DNA from: Yoonia sp.
GTDB taxonomy: Bacteria; Pseudomonadota; Alphaproteobacteria; Rhodobacterales; Rhodobacteraceae
Assembly: GCF_017854565.1 (NCBI RefSeq)
Contig: NZ_JAFMHJ010000005.1
Span: 1-64,000 of the forward strand
Length of the DNA: 64,000 nucleotides
Direction of reading: 5' to 3'
The notes beneath the pieces were generated by a model that saw only the letters and a list, made by a program, of their open reading frames with translations, was not told where the DNA came from and did not search any database. The position numbers were made by a program, and so were the translations under genes. Shown here piece by piece: positions 51,401 to 60,273 of this stretch; within the stretch, counting starts at the first letter, position 1, and every line of letters starts with the position of its first letter.

Positions 51401-52009
51401 TTATATCAGCCCGTATTGACTGGCCAAGGTGGCCGCCTGCGTGCCGGTCTTGGCCCCCAGCTTCAATTTGGCGTTCTTCAGGCGTTGTTTGACTGCGCCT
51501 TCGCTGACACCAAGCTCGTGCGCGATTTCTTTCAGTCGCTTGCCTTCCTTGACCATACCCAATGCCTCAAGCTCGGCGCGCGTCAGATTGGTCGGCGGCG
51601 CGGTCTCGTTGTGCCTTCGGGTCAAAAACGCCCTAAGCAGTTTCACCTCAAGGTCTGTGTACTCGCGGTCGGACCGGGCAAATGATGCAAACGAACGCTG
51701 CGTATCAGCTCCGGTGTTGAGGATGGAAACCGTCACGCCAAATCTCAGACCGAAAGTTTGGGCCTGTGCGATAATGCGTTTGGGGTCATCCATGGGCAAG
51801 GCACTCCAACGGCAGGCACCCACGTGGCTATAGGCCCACCTGACCACCGGATCAAAAAGCATAAATCGGTTGTTCGTATAGTGCTCAATCCACTCCACAG
51901 GAAGCGCATTGACCTCTTCCATCGGAAACGCGAACCCGATCCGCAAGGCGATGTAATGCCCCGACGGAGCAAGCTGCTCAATCTCCTTTGGACCCAGAAG
52001 TCCCGACAT
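51401..52009 (-). CDS. luxR: LuxR-family transcriptional regulator with autoinducer-binding and HTH domains
   Basis: EWIEHYTNNRFMLFDPVVRWAYSHVGACRWSAL; HTH LTRAELEALGMVKEGKRLKEIAHELGVSEGAVKQRLKNAKLKLGAKT. Confidence 0.93.
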   Translation of the reverse strand: MSGLLGPKEIEQLAPSGHYIALRIGFAFPMEEVNALPVEWIEHYTNNRFMLFDPVVRWAYSHVGACRWSALPMDDPKRIIAQAQTFGLRFGVTVSILNTGADTQRSFASFARSDREYTDLEVKLLRAFLTRRHNETAPPTNLTRAELEALGMVKEGKRLKEIAHELGVSEGAVKQRLKNAKLKLGAKTGTQAATLASQYGLI

Positions 52010-52074
52010 CTATCTAACCTCTAGGCTATCCATGAATATAAAAGCCTTGTCGTCTTTGCTTAGTTACACATACA

Positions 52075-52638
52075 ATGACGAACATCAAAGCCATGTACCA
52101 TGGTATTTCGAACGAACGGCCTTTGGCAACCGGAAAGCGAGTTAAAGACATGTCAACGTCGCAGCTAGAGATTAGTCAAGTGTTAGGCGAGTTAAACAAG
52201 CTGGCGCCTGCCGGGTATGCGCTTGGTTTTCATATCCAGTACACGACACCGAAGTTCATGTTTCAGACCTACAAAAAAGAATGGCTGGAGTATTACTCCC
52301 AGAACGGGCTTCTCATGTCTGATCCCATGGTGGCATGGGGTTTTGAGCAAGCTGGAGCTTGCCGCTGGTCCGGACTGCAGGATCCCGCCGGCGTTCTGGT
52401 CAAGGCAGCAGAGTACGGCATGCGATTCGGTATCGTCTGCGCATCCGACAGTGACGGTTCTCGGAGTATCGGTGGCTTTTCGCGCGAAGACAGGGAATTC
52501 ACTGACTTAGAAATATCAACAATCACAGCGGCCGTTGACGATTTGCATGCGAATACCGCCGATCAGGCCCAATTGTCGGATGAAACCATCGAGCAACTCA
52601 AGAAGATGTCCGTCATGGTCACGCATCCCGGCAGCTGA
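52075..52638 (+). CDS. LuxR-like autoinducer-binding domain protein lacking an HTH domain
   Basis: EWLEYYSQNGLLMSDPMVAWGFEQAGACRWSGL matches the AHL pocket of the adjacent LuxR; protein ends 'DETIEQLKKMSVMVTHPGS' without a GerE-type HTH; alternative start 52150. Confidence 0.88.
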   Translation: MTNIKAMYHGISNERPLATGKRVKDMSTSQLEISQVLGELNKLAPAGYALGFHIQYTTPKFMFQTYKKEWLEYYSQNGLLMSDPMVAWGFEQAGACRWSGLQDPAGVLVKAAEYGMRFGIVCASDSDGSRSIGGFSREDREFTDLEISTITAAVDDLHANTADQAQLSDETIEQLKKMSVMVTHPGS

Positions 52639-52686
52639 CCACGGTTTTCTAACGGTTCGTTTACACACGGTCCGTTATGACGGGGT

Positions 52687-53736
52687 ATGGGAATTAAATC
52701 GCATATATCCGGGGCGCCGACCCTTAGCCGCAGACGCAAGGCCGCGATGATCGTGCAGATGATGATCAGCGATGGAGGCAGCCTGTCGTTGTCCCAACTC
52801 CCCGAATCACTGCAAGAACTGCTAACGTGCGAATTGGGGGCTATCCGGCTGGTGGACCGCAACACGGTCTCCGCTGTCGCAGACGAATTTGTGTCGGAAC
52901 TCGAGGCAATTGGCCTTGCGGCGCCCGGCACCCACGATGGTGCGGTACGCGCCCTTGCCGATCACCTCAGCCCAGATTTGGCAGAACGATTGCGCACGCA
53001 ACTCGCCAGTGTCCGCAATGGCGACCACTGGCCGCGCGTCATCGCATTGCCCATTGATCGCATCGTCAAGATCATGATGTCCGAAAGCATCGAAGTGTGC
53101 GCAGTGGCCTTGTCGAAACTTCCTGTGGCCAAGGCGGCAGACGTATTGATGAAAACCCCCGGTGATCGCGCCCGGCGGATCACCTTTGCCATGTCGCAGA
53201 CCGCCGATATTGCGCCCGATGCCGTGCGCCGAATAGGCGCCGCGCTGGCGCATGATTACGGCACGATCCTGCCCCTCGCCTTTGAAAAGGCGCCCGTACA
53301 GCGGCTTGGCGCGATCCTCAACTCCACCGCAACAGACACCCGCGAAGACGTTCTCGAAGGGTTGGGTGCCGCAGATCCGGATTTTGCAAGCGATGTGCGC
53401 AAGGCGATTTTCACCTTCAAGGACATCGCGTTGCGCGTCAAACCCACGGACATTCCCAATTGCATCCGCTCGGTCGATGGCACCGTCATGCTCACCGCCA
53501 TGGCAGCCGCTCTTTCGGGGGACGCGGCGCTTGTCAACTCTGCCGAATTCATTCTCGGCAGCATATCACAGCGGATGGCAGGCCAACTGCGCGACGATGC
53601 CGCCGAACGGGGCCGTGTCAACAAAGCCGACGCCGAAGCCGCCATGGGCGAGATCACCAAGGCGATCCGCGAAATGGTTGATACCGGCATGATCACCTTG
53701 ATCGACCCTGACGAAGCCGATGATGACCCGCAATAG
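52687..53736 (+). CDS. Divergent FliG-type flagellar motor switch protein
   Basis: FliG_M/FliG_C-like: CAVALSKLPVAKAADVLMKTPGDRARRITFAMSQ; AAPDFASDVRKAIFTFKDIALRVKPTDI-like segment; SAEFILGSISQRMAGQLRDDAAERGRVNKADAEAAMGEITKAIREMVDTGMITLI. Confidence 0.8.
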   Translation: MGIKSHISGAPTLSRRRKAAMIVQMMISDGGSLSLSQLPESLQELLTCELGAIRLVDRNTVSAVADEFVSELEAIGLAAPGTHDGAVRALADHLSPDLAERLRTQLASVRNGDHWPRVIALPIDRIVKIMMSESIEVCAVALSKLPVAKAADVLMKTPGDRARRITFAMSQTADIAPDAVRRIGAALAHDYGTILPLAFEKAPVQRLGAILNSTATDTREDVLEGLGAADPDFASDVRKAIFTFKDIALRVKPTDIPNCIRSVDGTVMLTAMAAALSGDAALVNSAEFILGSISQRMAGQLRDDAAERGRVNKADAEAAMGEITKAIREMVDTGMITLIDPDEADDDPQ

Positions 53737-53776
53737 CGCATGGACAGGCCCGCGTGATCTGAACTAACCTTGGCGC

Positions 53777-54127
53777 ATGACGCAAACACCTGATCCTTTT
53801 CACGGCCACCGCTGGCACGACATGGGCGGCACGGCCGCAGGGCCCGTACCCGCCGACCAGCATGATTTCGCCCTTTGGGAAAAGCGTGTCGACGCGCTCA
53901 TGGTGATTACGTCTGGCAAGGGGTATTTCACCGTCGACGGCCTGCGCCGCGTGCTCGAAGACATGCCGCCCGCATCGTTCGAACAGATGTCCTACTACGA
54001 ACGCTGGATCGCCTCGGTGAACCAGAACCTTGTCGAAGCCGGGGTTTACACCACCGCAGAGCTGGCAAACCGCATGACCGCCGTCGCCGCACGTGGCACC
54101 ACATATGGCGAGGCGGCCAGTGACTAG
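53777..54127 (+). CDS. Nitrile hydratase beta subunit N-terminal half / thiocyanate hydrolase beta-like
   Basis: HGHRWHDMGGTAAGPVPADQHDFALWEKRVDALM...MSYYERWIASVNQNLVEAGVYTTAEL. Confidence 0.85.
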   Translation: MTQTPDPFHGHRWHDMGGTAAGPVPADQHDFALWEKRVDALMVITSGKGYFTVDGLRRVLEDMPPASFEQMSYYERWIASVNQNLVEAGVYTTAELANRMTAVAARGTTYGEAASD

Positions 54128-54407
54128 CCGACAATTCATGCGGGTCCGCGCCGATATGCCCCCCGGTCATGTCCGCACCCCCGCCTACCTGCGCGGCAAA
54201 TGCGGCTGGGTCGAACGCACCCTCGGTCCGTTCCCCAACCCCGAAGAACTGGCCTACGGCCATCACGGGCACCCCCTGCCCCTGCTGCGCATCCGCTTCA
54301 CCATGGCCGAACTTTGGGGGTCGGCGGCAGAACACCCCGATGACACTTTGGATGCAGAAATCTATGCGCATTGGCTGGAAAAGGTAGACGCCCCCCATGC
54401 CCCATGA
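54120..54407 (+). CDS. Nitrile hydratase beta subunit C-terminal half / thiocyanate hydrolase alpha-like
   Basis: FMRVRADMPPGHVRTPAYLRGKCGWVERTLGPFPNPEELAYG...PLLRIRFTMAELWG (SH3-like beta C-terminus); GTG start at 54120 overlaps upstream stop. Confidence 0.85.
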   Translation: MTSRQFMRVRADMPPGHVRTPAYLRGKCGWVERTLGPFPNPEELAYGHHGHPLPLLRIRFTMAELWGSAAEHPDDTLDAEIYAHWLEKVDAPHAP

Positions 54408-55038
54408 TCACCACGACCACCTCTCGCCGTCGGGCCACCCCTACCGCCCCGACGGTGACCGCCCCCTGACCTACTGGCAACAGATGGAAATCGCGATTCG
54501 TGAACTGCTCATTGAAAAAGGCGTGACGACTGCCGCCGAAATCAATGCCCAGATCAACGCCATGGATGCCCGCAGCCCGGCCAACGGCGCCGCCGTTGTC
54601 GCCCGTGCCTGGACCGATCCTGCCTTCCGCGCCGATCTGCTGGCCGACGCCAGCGCCGCCAGTCGCGCGATGGGTTATGATATCGGCCCGATGCGCCTGA
54701 TCGCGGTCGAAAATACCGCCGACGTGCACAACGTCATCGTCTGCACCCTGTGTTCGTGTTATCCGCGCAATCTGCTGGGCCTGCCGCCCGATTGGTACAA
54801 ATCGCGCGCCTACCGTTCGCGCACCGTCAAGGAACCGCGCAATGTGTTGGCCGAATTCGGCGTCACCCTCCCCGACCGCACGACCGTGCGCGTCCATGAC
54901 AGCACCGCCGACATGCGCTACATCGTGATTCCCGCCCGGCCCGGCGGCACTGATGGCTGGTCCGCAGGCGATCTGGCCCCACTGGTCACCCGCGACAGTA
55001 TGATCGGCACGGGGCTGGCCAAGCGACCCGCCGTCTGA
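54397..55038 (+). CDS. Cobalt-type nitrile hydratase alpha / thiocyanate hydrolase gamma-like subunit
   Basis: Metal-binding CTLCSCYPRNLLGLPPDWYKS; VLAEFGVTLP; RYIVIPARPGGTDGWSAGDLAPLVTRDSMIG; His-rich N-terminus MPHDHHDH. Confidence 0.93.
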   Translation: MPHDHHDHLSPSGHPYRPDGDRPLTYWQQMEIAIRELLIEKGVTTAAEINAQINAMDARSPANGAAVVARAWTDPAFRADLLADASAASRAMGYDIGPMRLIAVENTADVHNVIVCTLCSCYPRNLLGLPPDWYKSRAYRSRTVKEPRNVLAEFGVTLPDRTTVRVHDSTADMRYIVIPARPGGTDGWSAGDLAPLVTRDSMIGTGLAKRPAV

Positions 55039-55049
55039 GACAACGCACA

Positions 55050-55937
55050 ATGACCACAAACGCCCCTCTTGACGGTTCCACCGCCGACTGGCTTGCCGAT
55101 CGCGCCCTGCGCGGGCTGATCGGAACCGTGCGGCGCCTGCCCTATGACACACGCGTGCCGATCATGGGCGCGGCCCTGCGCCACGCCATTGGCCCGCTCG
55201 CAGGGTATCGCAAACGCGCCGAGGATAATCTGGCACGCATTTACCCCGACATGCCGCCCCCAGACCGGCGCGCGCTGGCCGGGGCCTGCTGCGACAACTT
55301 CGGCCGCACCCTGATCGAGAATTATTCCTGGCAGGACTTCGGCAGACGGCTGTCTGAAACGATACCCACCGGCTCCGGGCTTGCGCCCTTGGCCAAGGCC
55401 GCAATGGCAAAGCGCCCGGTCATTTTCGTCACCGCCCATTTTGGCAATCACGAAGCCCCGCGTCAGGTCCTGACCCGTCTGGGGCATACCATCGGTGGGC
55501 TGTATCGCCCGATGCAGAACGCATATTTCAATGCCCATTACGCCAAAACCATGACGTCATGGGGCGGGCCGGTTTTTGAACAGGGCCGCCGCGGCACAAT
55601 GGGCTTTGCGCGGCATCTGAAATCGGGCGGCATGGGGACGCTGTTGTTTGATGTCTCGGCCCCCGGGATCAGCATCCCGTTTTTGGGCCAGCCCGCCCAT
55701 ACCGCCACATCCGCCGCGGATATTGCACTGCGCCTGAATGCGCTGGTGATCCCCTATTTCGGAATCCGGCAGCCCGACGGCATGTCCTTCGCAGTCGAGG
55801 TAGAGGCACCGATCACCCCCGCAAACCCCCGCGACATGATGGTCGAAATCACCCGGCGGCTCGAGGCGCAGATCGCCCGCAACCCCGCGCAATGGTTCTG
55901 GGTACACCGCCGCTGGAAGGTCCGAACCGGCAGTTAG
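55050..55937 (+). CDS. Lysophospholipid/lipid A acyltransferase family protein (LpxL/HtrB-like)
   Basis: VTAHFGNHEAPRQVLTRLGHTIGGLYRPMQNAYFNAHY. Confidence 0.88.
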   Translation: MTTNAPLDGSTADWLADRALRGLIGTVRRLPYDTRVPIMGAALRHAIGPLAGYRKRAEDNLARIYPDMPPPDRRALAGACCDNFGRTLIENYSWQDFGRRLSETIPTGSGLAPLAKAAMAKRPVIFVTAHFGNHEAPRQVLTRLGHTIGGLYRPMQNAYFNAHYAKTMTSWGGPVFEQGRRGTMGFARHLKSGGMGTLLFDVSAPGISIPFLGQPAHTATSAADIALRLNALVIPYFGIRQPDGMSFAVEVEAPITPANPRDMMVEITRRLEAQIARNPAQWFWVHRRWKVRTGS

Positions 55938-56626
55938 CGCAGCTGCGCGGCCCCCACAATGGGACCACTGCGAATTTGCTGTATGATCACCACGACGGGA
56001 TCACTGCCGCTCGCATCCGCATCAAGCGCCAGCGCGGTGGTGCCATCCCAGCGGCTCAGGACCGTCCACGAATTGACGATATTGGCATAGCTCACCTCGC
56101 GGCCCGCATTTTCACCACGTCCGATCAAAACGGTTTCCTCGGGGGTATAACGGACCAGTTGAACAACATAATCACCGCGATGCCCCGGCGCTGCGGTGAT
56201 CCGCACCCGGTTGCCATTGCGTGCCAGCGACACAGCAATCGGCGTCCCCTTTGCGCGATGCGCCTGCACCAGATCCATGACCTGCATCGGGCGTGATCCA
56301 ACCACGCGATCCTGCCCGTTGATCACCATTTGCGGGGTGTAAACCGTTGTCGCACGCGCCGCACGGGCATAGGCATGTTGGCGCGCCGTATAGGCGGGAT
56401 CGGCGAAAATATCGGCCCATCCAATGTAATCCCAATAGTCGACATGCAGCGCCAATGCGATCACGTCGTCGTATTTGGCCAGATCATGCAACATGGCATC
56501 GGCGGGTGGGCAAGATGAACACCCCTGCGACGTATAAAGCTCAATTACCACAGGTGCGTCTTGCGCCACCGCTTCCGTCGTCATGAAAAAGCCTGCAAAC
56601 GCAAGTGCTGCAAAAATGGGGCGCAT
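55934..56626 (-). CDS. DUF1223 family secreted thioredoxin-like protein
   Basis: Signal peptide, VVIELYTSQGCSSCPPADAMLHDLAKYDDVIALALHVDYWDYIGWADIFA. Confidence 0.9.
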   Translation of the reverse strand: MRPIFAALAFAGFFMTTEAVAQDAPVVIELYTSQGCSSCPPADAMLHDLAKYDDVIALALHVDYWDYIGWADIFADPAYTARQHAYARAARATTVYTPQMVINGQDRVVGSRPMQVMDLVQAHRAKGTPIAVSLARNGNRVRITAAPGHRGDYVVQLVRYTPEETVLIGRGENAGREVSYANIVNSWTVLSRWDGTTALALDADASGSDPVVVIIQQIRSGPIVGAAQLR

Positions 56627-56758
56627 GGGGTATCCTGATCTTGTCCTGTCCATTTGGTCTATTGATATTTGCCTGAAATAACCAATCAACGAATTGCGAT
56701 GGCCGCGTCATCTATGTTTCAGGGCGATCACGCGCAATTTGATCGTGATTGTGTGCAA

Positions 56759-56768
56759 TGGTATACAA
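56759..56768. promoter_or_regulatory. GntR/FCD-type operator-like TGGTATACAA upstream of acnA
   Basis: Matches the TNGT-NN-ACNA-type dyad; about 93 bp upstream of acnA ATG. Confidence 0.3.
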
Positions 56769-56860
56769 AAAATGGCGCTACCCCCCTTGAACGGCCACGC
56801 GCCATGGGGCAAAAGCCACGGCAATAGCCTTACACAGCATCAGCCTTGAAAGGGATCGCC

Positions 56861-59632
56861 ATGACAATCACTGTCGGCAAAGACACCGCCAAAACCCGCA
56901 AAACGCTTACCGTTGGTGACCAATCCGTCGCCTATTACTCTATCCCGGCTGCCGAAGCTGCGGGTCTGGGCGATTTCTCCAAACTGCCTGCCGCGCTCAA
57001 GGTGGTGCTGGAAAACCTGTTGCGGTTTGAAGACGGCGGTTTCTCGGTTTCGGTCGATGACATCAAGGCGTTTTCCCAATGGGCCGACAATGGCGGCAAG
57101 AACCCCCGCGAAATCGCCTACCGCCCGGCCCGCGTACTGATGCAGGACTTCACCGGCGTGCCTGCCGTCGTTGACCTCGCCGCGATGCGTGATGGCATTG
57201 TGGCGCTTGGCGGCGACGCCCAGCAAATTAACCCGCTGAACCCTGTCGATCTGGTCATCGACCATTCGGTCATGATCGACGAATTCGGCAACCCACGGGC
57301 ATTCCAGATGAATGTGGACCGCGAATACGAACGCAACATGGAACGCTACCAGTTCCTCAAATGGGGTCAGGGCGCGTTTAACAACTTCCGCGTGGTGCCA
57401 CCGGGCACCGGCATCTGCCATCAGGTGAACCTTGAATATCTGTCCCAGACCGTGTGGACCGACACCGACCAGAACGGCGATGTCGTGGCCTACCCCGATA
57501 CCCTCGTCGGCACCGACAGCCACACCACCATGGTCAACGGCCTTGCCGTGCTGGGCTGGGGCGTCGGCGGGATCGAGGCCGAGGCGGCAATGCTGGGCCA
57601 ACCTGTCTCCATGCTGATCCCCGAAGTGGTGGGTTTCGAGCTGACAGGCGCCATGATGGAAGGCACCACCGGCACCGACCTTGTGCTGAAAGTCGTGGAA
57701 ATGCTGCGCAAACTTGGCGTTGTGGGTAAATTCGTCGAATTCTTCGGCACTGGCCTTGATCACCTGCCACTGGCCGACCGGGCGACCATTGCCAACATGG
57801 CCCCAGAATACGGCGCGACCTGCGGCTTCTTCCCCATCGACGGCGAGACCCTGCGCTACCTGCGCAACACCGGCCGCGACGAAGACCGCATCGCCTTGGT
57901 CGAAGCCTACGCCAAGGAAAACGGCTTCTGGCGCGACGCCGGCTACAACCCGATCTACACGGACAAACTGCACCTCGACATGGGCACGATCGTCCCGGCC
58001 ATTTCCGGCCCCAAGCGCCCACAGGACTACATCGCCCTGACCGGTGCGGCCGAGGCCTTTGGCCAATACATCAAAGGTCAGCGCCCCGAGAAATCCGCAA
58101 CCCCTGCCGAAAAAGCCCAGATGACAGCCGAAGGGGGGCCCGTCGCCCCCCATCACATCCCCGGTGATCAGGGCCACCACAACAGCCAGCAGGTCGCAGG
58201 CGAAGACTATAAACTGCACGACGGTTCTATCGTGATCGCCTCGATCACGTCCTGCACCAACACCTCCAATCCCTACGTGATGATCGGCGCGGGCCTTGTC
58301 GCCCGCAAGGCACGCGCGCTGGGTCTGAACCGCAAACCTTGGGTGAAAACATCGCTCGCCCCCGGCAGCCAGGTCGTCTCCGAATACCTCGAGGCCGCAG
58401 GCCTGCAGGAAGATCTCGACGCCATCGGCTTCAACCTTGTTGGCTACGGCTGCACGACCTGCATCGGCAACTCTGGCCCGATCCAAAAAGAACTGTCCGA
58501 CGCCATCACCAAAGGCGACCTGATCGCGACATCGGTGCTGTCGGGCAACCGCAACTTCGAAGGGCGCATTTCCCCCGATGTGCGCGCCAATTACCTCGCC
58601 TCACCGCCGCTGGTCGTGGCCTATGCGCTGGCCGGTGACATGAACATCGACATCGCCAAAGACGCGCTTGGGCAGGATCAAAACGGCAACGATGTCTTCC
58701 TCAAAGACATCTGGCCCACCAACGCCGAAATCAACGCGCTTGTCGAAAAAACAGTGACCCGCGAAGCGTTCATCAGCAAATACGCCGACGTCTTCAAAGG
58801 CGATGAAAAGTGGCAGGCGGTCGAAACCACCGACAGTGAAACCTACGACTGGCCCGCCGCATCGACCTACGTCCAGAACCCGCCCTACTTCCGCGGCATG
58901 TCCAAGGATGCAGGCACGATCCAAAACGTCACCAACGCCAAGGTTCTGGCCGTGCTGGGCGATTTCGTGACCACCGACCACATCAGCCCCGCCGGTTCGT
59001 TCAAGGACACCACCCCCGCCGGTCAGTACCTGATCGACCGTCAGGTGCCCGTGCGCGAATTCAACAGCTATGGCTCACGTCGCGGCAACCACGAAGTCAT
59101 GATGCGCGGCACCTTTGCCAACATCCGCATCAAGAACGAAATGCTCGATGGCGTCGAAGGCGGCTATACCAAAGGCCCCGATGGGGCGCAGACCTCGATC
59201 TTCGACGCGGCGATGGCCTATCAGGAACAGGGCACGCCACTGGTGATCTTTGCCGGCGAACAATACGGTGCCGGATCATCGCGCGACTGGGCGGCCAAAG
59301 GCACCGCACTTCTGGGCGTCAAAGCCGTGATCGCTGAAAGCTTCGAACGTATCCACCGCTCCAACCTCGTCGGCATGGGCGTCGTGCCGTTTGAATTCAC
59401 CGGCGGCGATACCCGCAAAACGCTTGGCCTGACCGGCGAAGAAACCGTGACAATCAACGGTCTGGACGCGGTGAAGCCCCTGCAGGACATGACGGCGCAC
59501 ATCACCTACGCCGATGGCACGGTGAAGGATATCACCGTCAAATGCCGGATAGATACCGCAGTCGAGATCGAATACATCGAAAACGGTGGCGTTCTGCACT
59601 ATGTGCTGCGGAATTTGGCAAAATCTGCCTGA
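56861..59632 (+). CDS. acnA: Aconitate hydratase AcnA
   Basis: VLMQDFTGVPAVVDLAAMRDG; SHTTMVNGLAVLGWGVGGIEAEAAMLGQP; ITSCTNTSNP; GCTTCIGNSGP. Confidence 0.98.
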   Translation: MTITVGKDTAKTRKTLTVGDQSVAYYSIPAAEAAGLGDFSKLPAALKVVLENLLRFEDGGFSVSVDDIKAFSQWADNGGKNPREIAYRPARVLMQDFTGVPAVVDLAAMRDGIVALGGDAQQINPLNPVDLVIDHSVMIDEFGNPRAFQMNVDREYERNMERYQFLKWGQGAFNNFRVVPPGTGICHQVNLEYLSQTVWTDTDQNGDVVAYPDTLVGTDSHTTMVNGLAVLGWGVGGIEAEAAMLGQPVSMLIPEVVGFELTGAMMEGTTGTDLVLKVVEMLRKLGVVGKFVEFFGTGLDHLPLADRATIANMAPEYGATCGFFPIDGETLRYLRNTGRDEDRIALVEAYAKENGFWRDAGYNPIYTDKLHLDMGTIVPAISGPKRPQDYIALTGAAEAFGQYIKGQRPEKSATPAEKAQMTAEGGPVAPHHIPGDQGHHNSQQVAGEDYKLHDGSIVIASITSCTNTSNPYVMIGAGLVARKARALGLNRKPWVKTSLAPGSQVVSEYLEAAGLQEDLDAIGFNLVGYGCTTCIGNSGPIQKELSDAITKGDLIATSVLSGNRNFEGRISPDVRANYLASPPLVVAYALAGDMNIDIAKDALGQDQNGNDVFLKDIWPTNAEINALVEKTVTREAFISKYADVFKGDEKWQAVETTDSETYDWPAASTYVQNPPYFRGMSKDAGTIQNVTNAKVLAVLGDFVTTDHISPAGSFKDTTPAGQYLIDRQVPVREFNSYGSRRGNHEVMMRGTFANIRIKNEMLDGVEGGYTKGPDGAQTSIFDAAMAYQEQGTPLVIFAGEQYGAGSSRDWAAKGTALLGVKAVIAESFERIHRSNLVGMGVVPFEFTGGDTRKTLGLTGEETVTINGLDAVKPLQDMTAHITYADGTVKDITVKCRIDTAVEIEYIENGGVLHYVLRNLAKSA

Positions 59633-59639
59633 GCCGACA

Positions 59640-59675
59640 AAAAAACGAAAAAGCCCGGTCACAGTGACCGGGCTC
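59640..59675 (-). terminator. Terminator at the end of the ccm operon (convergent with acnA)
   Basis: AGCCCGGTCAC-a-GTGACCGGGCT; T-run on the minus strand. Confidence 0.8.
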
Positions 59676-59701
59676 GACACGCGCCTGAAATATCAACCAA
59701 T

Positions 59702-59727
59702 CGTAGGCCGGGGTTTACCCCGGCACC
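59702..59727. repeat. REP-like palindrome CGTAGGCCGGGGTTTACCCCGGCACC
   Basis: GCCGGGGT-tt-ACCCCGGC perfect arms. Confidence 0.6.
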
Positions 59728-59736
59728 CCGGAAAGT

Positions 59737-60273
59737 TCACTCCACCGCCTTTGCCAACTCCGGCAAAAACCGCTGCTCGTAATCCGACCCGACCAGCGGT
59801 CCGATAAACCGGAACAGCACCGTGCCGTCGCCATCCACGATGAACGTCTCGGGCGGCGCAGTGACACCCCAGTCAATCGCGACCCTGCCCCGCAGATCGA
59901 ACCCGGTGGCAAAGAACGGATCGCCCTCGTCGGTCAGATATTCAACGGCCTGTGCCTGCTGATCGCGGAAATTCACGCCCGCAATGCGATACCCCTGCCC
60001 TGCAAGCGCAAGCAAGGTGGGATGCTCGGCCCGGCACGGCGGGCACCAGCTGGCCCAGAAGTTCACAATCGTGATCTCGCCACTGCGTAAGTCCGCGTCG
60101 GTGATTTGCTGCGTGCCTTGCACCGCCTCAATCGGCACCGGTGGCGCCTGTTGCCCCACAAAGGTCGACGGCAGCTCATCGGCGTTGTCGCGCAACATAC
60201 CGGCGGCAAACAGCCCTGCAAGGGCCGCAAAAATCACCGGCGGAATGATCACTAGCGGCGATATCCTAGCCAT
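59737..60273 (-). CDS. ccmG: Thiol:disulfide interchange protein DsbE/CcmG
   Basis: ITIVNFWASWCPPCRAEHPTLLALAGQ; WGVTAPPETFIVDGDGTVLFRFIGPL. Confidence 0.93.
   Translation of the reverse strand: MARISPLVIIPPVIFAALAGLFAAGMLRDNADELPSTFVGQQAPPVPIEAVQGTQQITDADLRSGEITIVNFWASWCPPCRAEHPTLLALAGQGYRIAGVNFRDQQAQAVEYLTDEGDPFFATGFDLRGRVAIDWGVTAPPETFIVDGDGTVLFRFIGPLVGSDYEQRFLPELAKAVE

Noticed and set aside
56840-58486. 548-aa minus-strand ORF antisense to acnA
   Set aside because: Fully overlaps acnA; composition (GVGADEG, VFAVHIH repeats) is that of a shadow ORF.
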